This document shows positions 51,322-61,609 of a stretch of DNA of 64,000 nucleotides, piece after piece (the stretch's first letter is position 1; each line of letters begins with the position of its first letter). The notes under the pieces are model-generated. The model was not told the origin of the DNA. It did no database searches and was given only the letters and a program-made list of their open reading frames with translations. The DNA comes from Flavobacterium soli DSM 19725 (GTDB lineage Bacteria; Bacteroidota; Bacteroidia; Flavobacteriales; Flavobacteriaceae), in contig NZ_AUGO01000002.1 in NCBI RefSeq assembly GCF_000422705.1, forward strand, positions 372,001-436,000, written 5' to 3'. Position numbers and translations under genes: made by a program.

Positions 51322-51322
51322 T

Positions 51323-51358
51323 TTGTTTAACAAAAGTAATTATTTAATTAAACAAAAT
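51323..51358 (-). promoter_or_regulatory. merR promoter with two GTTTAAC-type sites
   Basis: The minus-strand -7 box is TACTTTTG (plus 51331-51338). TTGTTTAACAAA (51323-51334) overlaps it, and a weaker ATTAAACAAAAT (51347-51358) lies 22 bp upstream. The gap from -7 box to ATG (9 nt) equals that of crtI. Both promoters share AATTTTGTTTAA or ATTTTGTTTAA upstream, so one factor probably controls both, and the regulator may act on its own gene. Confidence 0.68.
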
Positions 51359-51416
51359 TCTGAATTGCATAAAAAAATATCTCAAAACTTTAGGATTTAC
51401 TATTCACTATTGTTTG

Positions 51417-51424
51417 TACATTTG
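51417..51424 (+). promoter_or_regulatory. -7 promoter box for the hybrid regulator
   Basis: TACATTTG, matching TAnnTTTG, 77 bp before the ATG at 51502. Confidence 0.55.
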
Positions 51425-51501
51425 ATAAACGTGATGCAATTAGATTAAATAAATTGTCATTGCACTTCAAAAAAACGCTTATAATAGACATAACAGTCTT
51501 C

Positions 51502-54500
51502 ATGAAATTTAAAAATTTAATCCTCAGTCTCTTTTTTATAGGATTGATTGCCTGTAATAATGCAGAACTTTCGGTTGTGGCTGAAACTCAGTTTTCTCAA
51601 AATGAACAAGAAGATGCTAACTTGTTTACTACTGATAGTCTATCAAAAGTTCAAGATTTAAAATATTCATTGGAGCAATTGGATAATACTAAAGGTTTGT
51701 CTAACAGTTCGGTTAATTGTATTTTTCAGGATTCACAAAACTTGCTTTGGATTGGAACTTGGGACGGATTGAACCGGTATGATGGCAATAGTTTTAAGAT
51801 TTTCAGATCGGAACAGGACAATAAAAAGGCTTTGAGTAACCAAGTAATCCTTAAAATAGGTGAAGATCATGAAGGGCAAATTTGGGTTCTAACGATGCAT
51901 GGCATCAATCGATACAATAAAAAAACCGATACGTTCAAGCATTATTATTTTTCACGAAAAAACAATCCACCTTTGTCGGAGTCCGAATTTAATATGGCCT
52001 TGGATCCTTCAAAACAAGTTTTTTGTGCAGTAAAAGAGTGGGGAATTGGTTATTTTGATGGAACCGAATTTCAGCCTTTGAAAAGTAAAATTTTTGCAGC
52101 AAAAACAGTTAGAAAAATGGAGTTTTCGAAAACAGGAAAACTCTTGGTTTTGTTTGATAGTAATGAGCTATATTCTATTGATTTTATTTCAAAAGGTGAT
52201 GAAAAAAGTATTTCAAAAACGTATTTAGTTTCAAATAAGGTAAAAACGTTTACTATACTTCCCAATCAAAATATTTGTACAGTTTTGATTACTGGTACAG
52301 TTGAAGTATACTTTCAAAACTATAAAAGCAAAACTGTTTTTCCTCAGAAAAACATCGAAAATATTGTCGGAAATATCTCTGAAGGATTGGTTCTTTCTCA
52401 AAAATCAAGATATTCAATTGTTGATTTTGATGGAAATGAAATCGTAAGACCTTGGTCAAAATACCTGAAAAACCAAAAAATAACTACATTAATTCAAGGA
52501 AGCGAAAATATTATCTGGACAGGTACCGATGGTGATGGCGTTTTCAAAATGTATCCCCTTAAAAAATCGTTCAGCCTGATTTCTCAAGCTCAAGTGCCAG
52601 AACTCGATGGCGGGATTGTGAGAGCTTTTTTGGACGTTAAAGGAAATTCATTTTGGGTTGGAACAAAAGGCAAAGGTCTCTTTCGTTTTCCTTCTGATTT
52701 TTATCTGCATCCAGAAAAACCTTTGGAATATCAAAATTTTAATGAAACCAATAGTATCATCAACAATGCGGTTTTTGCTTTAAGCGAAGGAAAAGACAAC
52801 CTTGTTTTTATTGGAACTGATGGCGATGGAATTTCGATTTATGATATAAAATATTCAAAATTAATAAGTTGGAAGGATGTTGAAGGAAGTGAAGAGGTTG
52901 ATTATTTTAAATCTATTTATGCCATTCATCAAGATAAAGATGGATTTATTTGGCTGGGAACCAATGGTTATGGGATGATTCGCTGTAAAATTTATCGTTC
53001 GGGTTCAAAATTAAAAGTAACCGATTTTAAAAAATATATAGCAGGAAATAATGACGAAAATGCATTAAGTAGCAACATTATCTTTTCGATTGTTCCGAGA
53101 AACGATAATCAACTTTGGATCGGGACACGTTTGGGAGGTTTGAACCTTTTTGACAAGCAATCGGCAACGTTTCAAACCTTTAAAAGTGATGCAAATAACC
53201 CCGAAAGCCTTTCCAATAATGATATTTTGTGTTTAGTTATAGATGCTCATAACAAGCTTTGGATCGGAACAAGTTTTGGTTTGAATGTTTTGGAAGAATT
53301 GAAGAACGACGGAAAAGCTGTTTTTAAAACCTATACAACCAAGGAAGGTTTGCCAAATAATACTATCCACGGAATTGTTTCGGATAAAAATTCTAACCTC
53401 TGGATTAGTACGAATTTTGGTTTGTCAAATTTCAGCATTAATCCCGAAAAGTTTATCAATTATACTCGAAATGAGGGGTTGCAAAATAATGAGTTTGCAG
53501 ACGGAGCTTTTTATAACGATCCCGAGTCTGACTTTATTTTTATGGGAGGAATCAAAGGATTTAATTATTTTTTGCCTCAAAAAATAAAGGAATCCAACAT
53601 AATTCCTGATCTTTTGATTGATAAAATTAGCGGTCAAAATCAGGCTATTCCTTATTATCAAAGTTTGGTTATCTCGCCAAATTCTAAAACTTATCCATCG
53701 ATTGTTTTAAAGCATAACCAGAATTTTTTTGATATTCAACTGGCAGCTTTGACCTATATTAATAGTGAAAAATGCAGATATGCCTATCAGTTAAAAGGTT
53801 TTGATCAGGATTGGAATAATATTGACAACAGGAAAATCATATCTTTTACAAACGTTCCTCGAGGAAATTATTCGTTATGGCTCAAATGGAGCAATAGTGA
53901 TGGTGTTTGGAGCGAACCCGTTCAAGCAATTGATATTCGAGTAAAGCCTGTTTTTTGGCAGTCTAATGTGGCACTTTTGGTGTATGCGATTCTGCTTATT
54001 TCGTTTTTGCTGTTTGTCAGAAGTTATTATTTAAAACGTCAATCGCTCAAGCAAAATATTCTGATCCGTCAAAATGAAGAAGTCTTGCATGAAAACAGAT
54101 TGACTTTCTTTACCAATATTGCACACGAATTTTTGACGCCGTTGACTTTAATCGTCGGGCCGATTCAAAAATTATCAGAAACCACAAATCTAAACGAGAA
54201 GAATCAGAAATTCATTCACATGATTCAGCGAAATACTTCTCGATTATTATTTCTAACCCAGCAATTACTTGAATTTAGAAAAGCCGAGTATGATTATTTG
54301 GAAAATACGGTAAAAAAATTCGATTTAGTACACCTTGTAGAGCAAATAGCAGAATTATTTGATGATTGGGCTTTGGAAAAAAATATCCAGTATGATGTTG
54401 AAGTACCTTATACTTTACTAGGTTGGTTTGATAAGGATAAATTGGAAAAAATTATATTCAATTTAATGTCAAATGCTTTTAAATATACTCCTTCAAATGG

Positions 54501-55710
54501 AACTATTCATCTAAAATTTAAAATAGAGGATAAGAATTTCAAAACATTAAACATCACGATTACCAATTCAGGAAAGGGCATTCCGAAGGAAAAACTAGAA
54601 TCTTTGTTTGACCGTTTTTTCCTGTCAGATACCAATCATACTTCGGATACTGAAATGTTTAGAACCGGAATTGGATTGGCCTACATCAAAAAATTGGTAA
54701 CGGTTTTAAGAGGGGAAATTGAAGTTTCGAGTATTGCAAATGAACAAACTACGTTTACCATTTTGATTCCTTGTCAAAAAGAAGCTTTTACAGAAAAGGA
54801 AATCGACATGGAAAAATCGCCCGTATTGATTTCGCATCATCTTCGAAATATTTTGGAAGAAATTAATGAAAAATCAGATGATATCCCCGATAAAATATCG
54901 GCTTTGGATGTAGTAGAAAACAACCATAAAAAGATATTGATTGTTGAAGATGAGAAAGAAATACATTTGTTTCTAAACGATTTATTGGCCGATAAATACA
55001 AGATCATCACAGCTTATAATGGTATTGAAGCTTTGGAAAGTATCGAAAACGAACTTCCGGATATCATCATTAGTGACGTTATGATGCCACTAATGGATGG
55101 TGTTGAACTTTGTAAGAAAGTAAAAACCGATTTGAGAACCTGCCATATTCCGTTTATTATGTTAACTGCCAAAGATTCGGTTATTCATAGGATTGAAGGT
55201 TTGGAGAGTGGAGCAAATTCCTATATTCCAAAACCGTTTTATCCAGATCATTTATTGGTTAGAATTCAAAAACTTTTGGAAGAAAAGGAACTGATTTTGC
55301 AACATTTTACTCAAGATGTCGTTGTTGGAACGTTGTCGGATATTCCAATTAACAATGAAGAGAAGGCTTTCATCAAGCAAGTTATTGACCTGATTCGAAA
55401 GAATATCGACAACGAAAACCTTCAAGGGGCATTTATTGAGAAAACTTTAGGCATCAGTACTTCGCAATTGTATCGCAAAACAAAAGAAATTTTCGGACTT
55501 TCTCCAGGAGATCTGATTCGAACGATTCGCTTGAAACATTCAGCTGAACTCTTACGTAAAAACCAATTGACGGTTTCAGAAGTATGCTATGCATCGGGAT
55601 TTAACAACCGATCCTACTTTTATAGAGAGTTTAAAAAGGTATACAATACGACTCCAAAAAATTATCAGTTACAATACAAAACCAAAAACTCTTCCTTTTC
55701 AAATAACTGA
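51502..55710 (+). CDS. hybrid two-component sensor/AraC-type regulator of the PUL
   Basis: A 1402-residue one-protein regulator: N-terminal lipobox-like IAC (Cys18), two propellers of Reg_prop repeats (for example LWIGTWDGLNRYDG, IWTGTDGDGVFKM, LWIGTSFGLNVL, to about 700), a Y_Y_Y domain, a membrane helix (VALLVYAILLISFLLFV, about 835), HisKA with His875 in NIAHEFLTPLTLI (Leu where HEF(R)TP is usual), HATPase, a receiver with Asp1192 (IIISDVMMP), and a C-terminal AraC HTH (FIEKTLGISTSQLYRK...VCYASGFNNRSYFYREFKKVY). It senses a sugar in the periplasm and activates the PUL. Start at the ATG at 51502 that begins the export signal. Confidence 0.93.
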   Translation: MKFKNLILSLFFIGLIACNNAELSVVAETQFSQNEQEDANLFTTDSLSKVQDLKYSLEQLDNTKGLSNSSVNCIFQDSQNLLWIGTWDGLNRYDGNSFKIFRSEQDNKKALSNQVILKIGEDHEGQIWVLTMHGINRYNKKTDTFKHYYFSRKNNPPLSESEFNMALDPSKQVFCAVKEWGIGYFDGTEFQPLKSKIFAAKTVRKMEFSKTGKLLVLFDSNELYSIDFISKGDEKSISKTYLVSNKVKTFTILPNQNICTVLITGTVEVYFQNYKSKTVFPQKNIENIVGNISEGLVLSQKSRYSIVDFDGNEIVRPWSKYLKNQKITTLIQGSENIIWTGTDGDGVFKMYPLKKSFSLISQAQVPELDGGIVRAFLDVKGNSFWVGTKGKGLFRFPSDFYLHPEKPLEYQNFNETNSIINNAVFALSEGKDNLVFIGTDGDGISIYDIKYSKLISWKDVEGSEEVDYFKSIYAIHQDKDGFIWLGTNGYGMIRCKIYRSGSKLKVTDFKKYIAGNNDENALSSNIIFSIVPRNDNQLWIGTRLGGLNLFDKQSATFQTFKSDANNPESLSNNDILCLVIDAHNKLWIGTSFGLNVLEELKNDGKAVFKTYTTKEGLPNNTIHGIVSDKNSNLWISTNFGLSNFSINPEKFINYTRNEGLQNNEFADGAFYNDPESDFIFMGGIKGFNYFLPQKIKESNIIPDLLIDKISGQNQAIPYYQSLVISPNSKTYPSIVLKHNQNFFDIQLAALTYINSEKCRYAYQLKGFDQDWNNIDNRKIISFTNVPRGNYSLWLKWSNSDGVWSEPVQAIDIRVKPVFWQSNVALLVYAILLISFLLFVRSYYLKRQSLKQNILIRQNEEVLHENRLTFFTNIAHEFLTPLTLIVGPIQKLSETTNLNEKNQKFIHMIQRNTSRLLFLTQQLLEFRKAEYDYLENTVKKFDLVHLVEQIAELFDDWALEKNIQYDVEVPYTLLGWFDKDKLEKIIFNLMSNAFKYTPSNGTIHLKFKIEDKNFKTLNITITNSGKGIPKEKLESLFDRFFLSDTNHTSDTEMFRTGIGLAYIKKLVTVLRGEIEVSSIANEQTTFTILIPCQKEAFTEKEIDMEKSPVLISHHLRNILEEINEKSDDIPDKISALDVVENNHKKILIVEDEKEIHLFLNDLLADKYKIITAYNGIEALESIENELPDIIISDVMMPLMDGVELCKKVKTDLRTCHIPFIMLTAKDSVIHRIEGLESGANSYIPKPFYPDHLLVRIQKLLEEKELILQHFTQDVVVGTLSDIPINNEEKAFIKQVIDLIRKNIDNENLQGAFIEKTLGISTSQLYRKTKEIFGLSPGDLIRTIRLKHSAELLRKNQLTVSEVCYASGFNNRSYFYREFKKVYNTTPKNYQLQYKTKNSSFSNN

Positions 55711-55727
55711 AAATCAACTACATCGTT

Positions 55728-55758
55728 ATAGTGTACACTTTTGAAGAAATAGTGTACA
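55728..55758 (+). promoter_or_regulatory. candidate operator: direct repeat ATAGTGTACA, 21 bp apart
   Basis: ATAGTGTACA occurs at 55728-55737 and 55749-55758, exactly 21 bp apart, 138 bp upstream of susC. AraC-type DNA-binding domains bind such direct repeats two turns apart. It is the natural target of the adjacent hybrid regulator. Confidence 0.6.
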
Positions 55759-55895
55759 GGCTTTGTTGTGGGGTTAACCTAAATTTATGACATCATAAAA
55801 AGGCACCAAAAAAATGAATATCACACTAAACTCAAACTAATTTTTATTAACATGAAAAAAAAAGTACACATTATTAACAAATCAGCATTATTGAT

Positions 55896-58800
55896 ATGAA
55901 AAACAAAATTATTTACAATCTTGTTCTGATATGGACAATATTGACTGGAAGCGTTATGTATGCACAAACTGTATCAGGAACGGTTTCTGATGCAAACGGA
56001 CCATTACCGATGGTAAACGTCAGTGTAAAAGGAACCACAAACGGAACTGCAACTGATTTTGATGGAAATTTTACCCTTAACAATACGGGAGCAAATCCAG
56101 TTTTAGTATTCAGTTATATAGGATATGTAACCAAAGAAGTTATAGCCGCTGCCGATACGACTATAACAGTTGTTTTGACGGAAGATTCTCAACAATTGGA
56201 AGAAGTAGTAATCACGGGATATGTTGGACAACGAAGAAACTCGATTTCGGGAGCCGTTTCAGAAGTAAATATGGAAAATTTTTCCAAAACTAGAGTTGCC
56301 GATGTGTCGCAAGCTCTTCAAGGACAAGTTGCCGGTGTTTTCGTTGCTGCAAGTACGGGAGCTCCAGGAGATGGAATCCAATTGAGAATTCGAGGAGAAG
56401 GAACTTTAGGAAATAACAATGCTTTATATGTAGTTGATGGAGTTCCAACACGTGACATCACGTTCCTTAGCCCATCGGATATCAAAACAATGACCGTTTT
56501 AAAAGATGCAGCATCTGCTTCAATTTATGGTTCTCGTGCAGCAGGAGGTGTTGTTTTGATTACTACAAATAAAGGTGCTGAAGGTAAATCTAGCTTGGAT
56601 GTTGATGTTTTTACAGGCGTTCATTTTGCTGTAAACCTTCCAAAAATGCTTAATGCAGCTCAATATTTGGACATGGAGGAAAGAGCTTGGAACAATAGTA
56701 CAAAAAATATTCCAGGAGCCACAAATCCTTATACACGTGATCGAGGCGAAAGAATCTTTGCTGATACAAACTGGTTAGACGAATTGTTTACCACAGGTTT
56801 ATCAAATAATATTCAGATTTCAGCAAGTGGCGGAACCGATAAAACTCAGTACATGATCTCTGGAGGTTATTACGGAATTGATGGAATTGTGACTGAAAAA
56901 AATGACCGTTACAAACGTGTGAATTTTAGAACCAATATCAACTCGAACGTTACGGAACGATTTTCTGTAGGAACAAATTTGCAATTGAACTACATCACTC
57001 AGGATCGTTTGTCGTCAAGCGGAGATGCTCCAGGGGTTATTCGTCATGCTTTAATTCGTCCGCCAGTTTTAGGAATTTATAAAGATGTGAATGATCCAAC
57101 TTATTCAGCAAATGATCCTTATACCGATTTACCTTTCTACACTGGACCAGACAATGGATGGAGTCAAGACTATGAATTTAGCTCAAACCCTTTAGCAATT
57201 GTTCACTTTACAGATGATAAAAGGAATACATTTCAAGCTTTTGGAAATGTGTTTGCGGAATATGCCGTACTAAGCGACAAATCCTTAAAATTTAGAAGTA
57301 ATTTAGGAGCTGATATCAAGTTTTTGCATGGAAAAGTTTTTTCAGAAAACTATGGAGATCCTAACATTGGTAATACAAGTGATGTATATTATGGTTTAGG
57401 TAGAAACAATCGCCCAAATAGTTTGAATGAAAGTAGAGGCGAAAACATAACCTTTACATGGTCGAACACATTGAATTATGTAAAAACAATTAATGATGAT
57501 CACAATCTAAATTTCCTAGTCGGGACAGAGTTGATCAAAAATAAAGAATCTGCTATTGGTGGTGCTAGGTCAAATTTTGATATTACATCAGATCCATATC
57601 GTTACCTTGATTTTGGTGGATTAGGAAGTGCGAGTTTACCTTATCCCTATAGTTCAGGTAGAGAAGATAGATGGAGTTTGTTTTCTTTCTTCGGTTCAGG
57701 AACCTATGGTTATAAAGATCGCTACTTTGCAACGGCTACACTTCGAGCTGATGCTTCTTCAAGATTTGGACCTAATAATAAATGGGGGTATTTTCCTTCA
57801 ATTTCTGGAAACTGGATCATTACCAATGAAGAGTTTATGTCAAATGTAAATTGGCTTTCAAACTTAAAATTTCGTGCAAGTTGGGGTGTAAACGGAAATC
57901 AAGAAATTCCTAATAATGCCTATCAGACTTTTGTTACCACAAATGCAAACGGAACAGAAGTGATTCGATACGGAAATCCTGATTTGAAATGGGAATCAAC
58001 AGCTCAAACCAATTTTGGTATTGATATGGGAATTTTGAGTAACAAACTTTCATTCTCTGTAGATTATTTCAAAAAAGAAACCGAAGATATATTGTTGACT
58101 TTAGGTTTGCCAGGAGTTTCGGTAGGAAACATACAAGCGACTTACATAAATGCTGGCTCGGTTACAAATGAAGGTTTTGAATTTGCATTAAACTTTCAAA
58201 ACAATGACAACGAATTCAAATATGGTTTTAATGCTAATTTGGCAACATTAACTAATGAAGTAACTGGTCTTCATTCTAATGTAAGACTTTTGGAGAATAC
58301 ATTTGCAAATACTAGAACTGTAGCAGGTCAGCCAATTAATTCTTATTATGGATTCCAATTTGACGGAATTTATCAAAATACAGCCGAAATCAATTCTCAT
58401 TTATACTCAGCTCCAGGAACTACTCAACCAGGAGACATCAGATTTAAAGATCTTAACGGAGATGGAGAAATAAATGCTGATGACAGAACCTTTATTGGTA
58501 ATCCTATTCCAAAAATGACATATGGTTTGGCATTTAATGCTTCCTACAAACGTTTCGATTTGTCATTTTTGTTCCAAGGTGTGGAAGATGTAGATCGTTA
58601 CAACGATTTAAAACAAATTCTAGATTATGACGGACGTCCCTTTAATTCTACAACAGCAGTTTTAAACAGCTGGAACGGAGAAGGAACAAGCAACACGATT
58701 CCAAGAGTAACACAAAACGACAATGGGGGAAGTAGAATTTCAAGCATATTTGTGGAAGATGCATCCTATTTGAGATTGAAAAACATCGAAATTGGATACA

Positions 58801-58976
58801 CGTTTGACAATAATATGGTTGCTGGAATTTCAAATCTTCGTGTATATGTTTCAGGACAAAATTTATTGACATGGACCGATTATAGTGGTTTAGATCCTGA
58901 ATCGACTAACCTGAAAGATCAAGGAACTTATCCACAAGCTGCAGCAGTAATGTTTGGAGCAAGAATAAAACTTTAA
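55896..58976 (+). CDS. SusC-like TonB-dependent outer-membrane transporter
   Basis: A 1026-residue outer-membrane transporter: signal peptide (ending VMYAQ), a carboxypeptidase-regulatory-like domain (TVSGTVSDANGPLPMVNVSVKGTTNGTATDFDG, about 25-100), TonB box region (LEEVVITGYVGQRR), plug (VADVSQALQGQVAGVFVAASTGAPGD...LYVVDGVPTRD...VLKDAASASIYGSRAAGGVVLITT) and a 22-strand barrel ending AVMFGARIKL. It imports oligosaccharide bound by the SusD partner 12 bp downstream. Which sugar is set by the pair and cannot be read directly. Confidence 0.95.
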   Translation: MKNKIIYNLVLIWTILTGSVMYAQTVSGTVSDANGPLPMVNVSVKGTTNGTATDFDGNFTLNNTGANPVLVFSYIGYVTKEVIAAADTTITVVLTEDSQQLEEVVITGYVGQRRNSISGAVSEVNMENFSKTRVADVSQALQGQVAGVFVAASTGAPGDGIQLRIRGEGTLGNNNALYVVDGVPTRDITFLSPSDIKTMTVLKDAASASIYGSRAAGGVVLITTNKGAEGKSSLDVDVFTGVHFAVNLPKMLNAAQYLDMEERAWNNSTKNIPGATNPYTRDRGERIFADTNWLDELFTTGLSNNIQISASGGTDKTQYMISGGYYGIDGIVTEKNDRYKRVNFRTNINSNVTERFSVGTNLQLNYITQDRLSSSGDAPGVIRHALIRPPVLGIYKDVNDPTYSANDPYTDLPFYTGPDNGWSQDYEFSSNPLAIVHFTDDKRNTFQAFGNVFAEYAVLSDKSLKFRSNLGADIKFLHGKVFSENYGDPNIGNTSDVYYGLGRNNRPNSLNESRGENITFTWSNTLNYVKTINDDHNLNFLVGTELIKNKESAIGGARSNFDITSDPYRYLDFGGLGSASLPYPYSSGREDRWSLFSFFGSGTYGYKDRYFATATLRADASSRFGPNNKWGYFPSISGNWIITNEEFMSNVNWLSNLKFRASWGVNGNQEIPNNAYQTFVTTNANGTEVIRYGNPDLKWESTAQTNFGIDMGILSNKLSFSVDYFKKETEDILLTLGLPGVSVGNIQATYINAGSVTNEGFEFALNFQNNDNEFKYGFNANLATLTNEVTGLHSNVRLLENTFANTRTVAGQPINSYYGFQFDGIYQNTAEINSHLYSAPGTTQPGDIRFKDLNGDGEINADDRTFIGNPIPKMTYGLAFNASYKRFDLSFLFQGVEDVDRYNDLKQILDYDGRPFNSTTAVLNSWNGEGTSNTIPRVTQNDNGGSRISSIFVEDASYLRLKNIEIGYTFDNNMVAGISNLRVYVSGQNLLTWTDYSGLDPESTNLKDQGTYPQAAAVMFGARIKL

Positions 58977-58988
58977 AAAAAAATAATT

Positions 58989-60461
58989 ATGAAAAAATAT
59001 TTTAAAATAGCGCTTTTGTTTGGAGTACTTTCCTTCGTAGCCTGTGAAGATGAACTTGACTTAACACCGGTTGGTGCAGTTCCTCAAGATCAAGCAGACA
59101 ACACTCCAACAATTACGATAATGGAGAACATTACTCGTTCTTCGTATGAATTATTGTCTAGTCGACTGAATATTCTAGGCGAATGGAATTGGAATGGCGG
59201 TTTAGTTTTCCAAAATGATTACATCATGCAAGATATTGCTTCGGATGATATGGAGAAAAAATGGTCTCCAGACGGAGATCAGCCGTGGATTGATGAAATC
59301 AATAATTTCACCTTTACTTCTGAAAATGGTGGTCCAAATGGATTATGGAAATACAATTATGAAGGAATAAAAAGAGCCAACACTGCAATTGAACATCTCA
59401 CAAATCCAGAAATAGAAACCATTACAGGTATTTCTGAAGCAAGAAAAAATCAATTGCTTGCTGAAAATTATTTTATCAGAAGCTATTACTATTTTTCATT
59501 AGTAACCAATTTTGGTGATGTTCCATTGATTCTTCGACCTGTAAAATCATTCGAAGAAGCTTTTGAAGTGGCTGTAAGAGTTGATAAAAATCTAGTATGG
59601 GAACAAATTCAAGCCGATTTACTTTTAGCAATTGATTTATTACCAAATGCTAAATATTCTTCTGAAACAGAAAAATGGAGAGCTTCAAAAGGAGCCGCTC
59701 TTGCTCTTCTGGCAAAATCACATTTGTATAATGAAAATTGGAGTGCAGTTCCACCGTTGGTAGATCAAATTGCAGTATTAGGATTTAGCTTGAATGCCCA
59801 TTATTTTCAAAACTTTACTGCCGAGTATAATGATAACGAAGTTATTTTTTCGTTCGATCATCAAACCAATGCCACTCCAAGAAGAGGAAATGGTATTTGT
59901 GCACCACTGGGTTGGGGATTTTTCGCTCCAAGCGAAGATTTCTTGAATGCTTTTGAACCAAATGATCCAAGAAAATCACTTACTGTTAATGTTGAAGATC
60001 AAAACGTAAACAAAATGTTAGGAAGTCTAAACGGAGCTAACAAGGGTAATGATGACGCACCAAATAATAAAGTATACATCCGTTTTGCAGATGTTCTTCT
60101 TTGGAAAGCCGAAGCACTTCTTGAAACCGGTGATTATGCTGGTGCCATTAGTATTATCAATCAAATTAGAACTCGAGCAAGAACATCAACAGATGCCGAT
60201 GGAAATCTTCCACCAGCAGGAACATTGCCAGACCGTCCTGCTTCAACCGATCCTGCAACAGTTAAAGGATGGTTGATTTCAGAAAGAAGAGTCGAACTCG
60301 GTTTTGAAAACCAAAGATTGCTTGACTTGAAAAGATGGGGAATTGCTAAACAAGTTATGACCGCTCATGGAAAAAATTTCCTAGACAAACACATGTTGTA
60401 TCCTATTCCACAATCGGAAATTGATGCATCCGCTGGAACTTTGACCCAAAATGATTACTAA
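58989..60461 (+). CDS. SusD-like surface glycan-binding lipoprotein
   Basis: A 490-residue lipoprotein with lipobox VAC (Cys19) followed by EDELDLTP, the typical SusD start. The TPR-like and RagB/SusD core are seen (LAENYFIRSYYYFSLVTNFGDVPLILRPV, RASKGAALALLAKSHLYN, and the C-terminal ERRVELGFENQRLLDLKRWG...HMLYPIPQSEIDAS). It caps the SusC barrel and captures the glycan at the cell surface. Confidence 0.94.
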   Translation: MKKYFKIALLFGVLSFVACEDELDLTPVGAVPQDQADNTPTITIMENITRSSYELLSSRLNILGEWNWNGGLVFQNDYIMQDIASDDMEKKWSPDGDQPWIDEINNFTFTSENGGPNGLWKYNYEGIKRANTAIEHLTNPEIETITGISEARKNQLLAENYFIRSYYYFSLVTNFGDVPLILRPVKSFEEAFEVAVRVDKNLVWEQIQADLLLAIDLLPNAKYSSETEKWRASKGAALALLAKSHLYNENWSAVPPLVDQIAVLGFSLNAHYFQNFTAEYNDNEVIFSFDHQTNATPRRGNGICAPLGWGFFAPSEDFLNAFEPNDPRKSLTVNVEDQNVNKMLGSLNGANKGNDDAPNNKVYIRFADVLLWKAEALLETGDYAGAISIINQIRTRARTSTDADGNLPPAGTLPDRPASTDPATVKGWLISERRVELGFENQRLLDLKRWGIAKQVMTAHGKNFLDKHMLYPIPQSEIDASAGTLTQNDY

Positions 60462-60473
60462 AATTTTAGAGAA

Positions 60474-60530
60474 AAAGGTTGGCTCAGAGTTAGTTTTGAG
60501 TTAGTTAGTTCCGGGTCAACCTTTATTTTT
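60474..60530 (+). terminator. partial terminator or attenuator after susD
   Basis: AAAGGTTG (60474-60481) pairs with CAACCTTT (60517-60524), followed by a T-rich run, between susD and the GH130 gene. Because the downstream genes need this promoter, it more likely lowers than stops their transcription. Confidence 0.55.
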
Positions 60531-60551
60531 ATAGACAATAACCTACAGCAT

Positions 60552-61604
60552 ATGAAAGACATTGCAAAACGCTTTGTAGAGAATCCATTATTATCTCCCA
60601 ACGATATTCCTGCCAGTACAGAAGGTTTGGAAATTACCTGTCTTCTCAACCCGGGAGCTTTCCTGTTTCAAGGGAAAACATGGTTAATCGTGAGGGTTGC
60701 CGAACGTCCAAAACAAAAAGAAAATATAATCTCGTTTCCTATTTTAACCGAAACAGGAAGCATAACCATCATAGAAATCAAAAAAGACGATCCAGAATTG
60801 GTTGCCACAGATGCTAGGGTTATCAATTATAAAGGCACCGATTATTTAACTACGTTATCTCATCTTCGATTGTTATGCAGTGACGATGGCGTTGAATTTT
60901 ATGAACCTGAAGATTATCCATCTTTGGTTGGTGAAGGAATTTTGGAAACTTTTGGAATTGAAGATTGCAGAGTGGCTACAATTGAAGGAAAATATTATTT
61001 GACCTTCACTTCGGTATCCGATAATGGAGTAGGAGTGGGATTACGAACTACAACCGATTGGAAAAATTTCGAAAAACATGGAATGATTTTTCCAGCTCAT
61101 AATAAAGACTGTGCCATTTTTGAAGAAAAAATAAACGGACTTTTCTATGCCTTGCATCGACCAAGTAGTGTAGATATTGGTGGAAATTACATTTGGATTG
61201 CTTCATCTCCAGATGGAATCCATTGGGGAAATCACCATTGCATCGTCCGAACTAGAAAGGCGATGTGGGATTCAAAACGCGTTGGTGCTGGAGCCGCTCC
61301 AATCAAAACTGAAAAAGGATGGTTGGAAATTTACCACGGAGCCAACGAAAATCATCAATATTGTTTGGGTGCTTTTTTATTGGATTTAAATGATCCAACA
61401 AAAGTTTTATCTAGAACCGAAGAGCCGATTATGGTTCCAACAACCGAATATGAATTAAGCGGTTTCTTTGGAAATGTAGTGTTTACAAACGGTCACATCG
61501 TTGAACCTGATGGCGACACGGTAACGGTTTATTATGGAGCTTCAGATGAATTTGTTTGTGGAGCTACATTTTCAATCAAAGAAATCCTTTCACTTTTAAA
61601 ATAA
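60552..61604 (+). CDS. GH130 family glycoside phosphorylase/hydrolase
   Basis: A 350-residue five-bladed beta-propeller enzyme. GH130 marks: NPLLSPNDIPAS at the start, FLFQGKTWLIVRVAERPK, the catalytic-Asp segment GIEDCRVATIEGKYYLTFTSVS (the usual EDPR appears as EDCR), and HNKDCAIFEEKINGLFYALHRPSS. GH130 members phosphorolyse or hydrolyse beta-mannosides; which linkage cannot be told. No signal peptide, so it acts in the cytoplasm, before the MFS transporter gene (5 bp gap). Phosphorolysis would give mannose-1-phosphate. Confidence 0.87.
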   Translation: MKDIAKRFVENPLLSPNDIPASTEGLEITCLLNPGAFLFQGKTWLIVRVAERPKQKENIISFPILTETGSITIIEIKKDDPELVATDARVINYKGTDYLTTLSHLRLLCSDDGVEFYEPEDYPSLVGEGILETFGIEDCRVATIEGKYYLTFTSVSDNGVGVGLRTTTDWKNFEKHGMIFPAHNKDCAIFEEKINGLFYALHRPSSVDIGGNYIWIASSPDGIHWGNHHCIVRTRKAMWDSKRVGAGAAPIKTEKGWLEIYHGANENHQYCLGAFLLDLNDPTKVLSRTEEPIMVPTTEYELSGFFGNVVFTNGHIVEPDGDTVTVYYGASDEFVCGATFSIKEILSLLK

Positions 61605-61609
61605 ATGCA

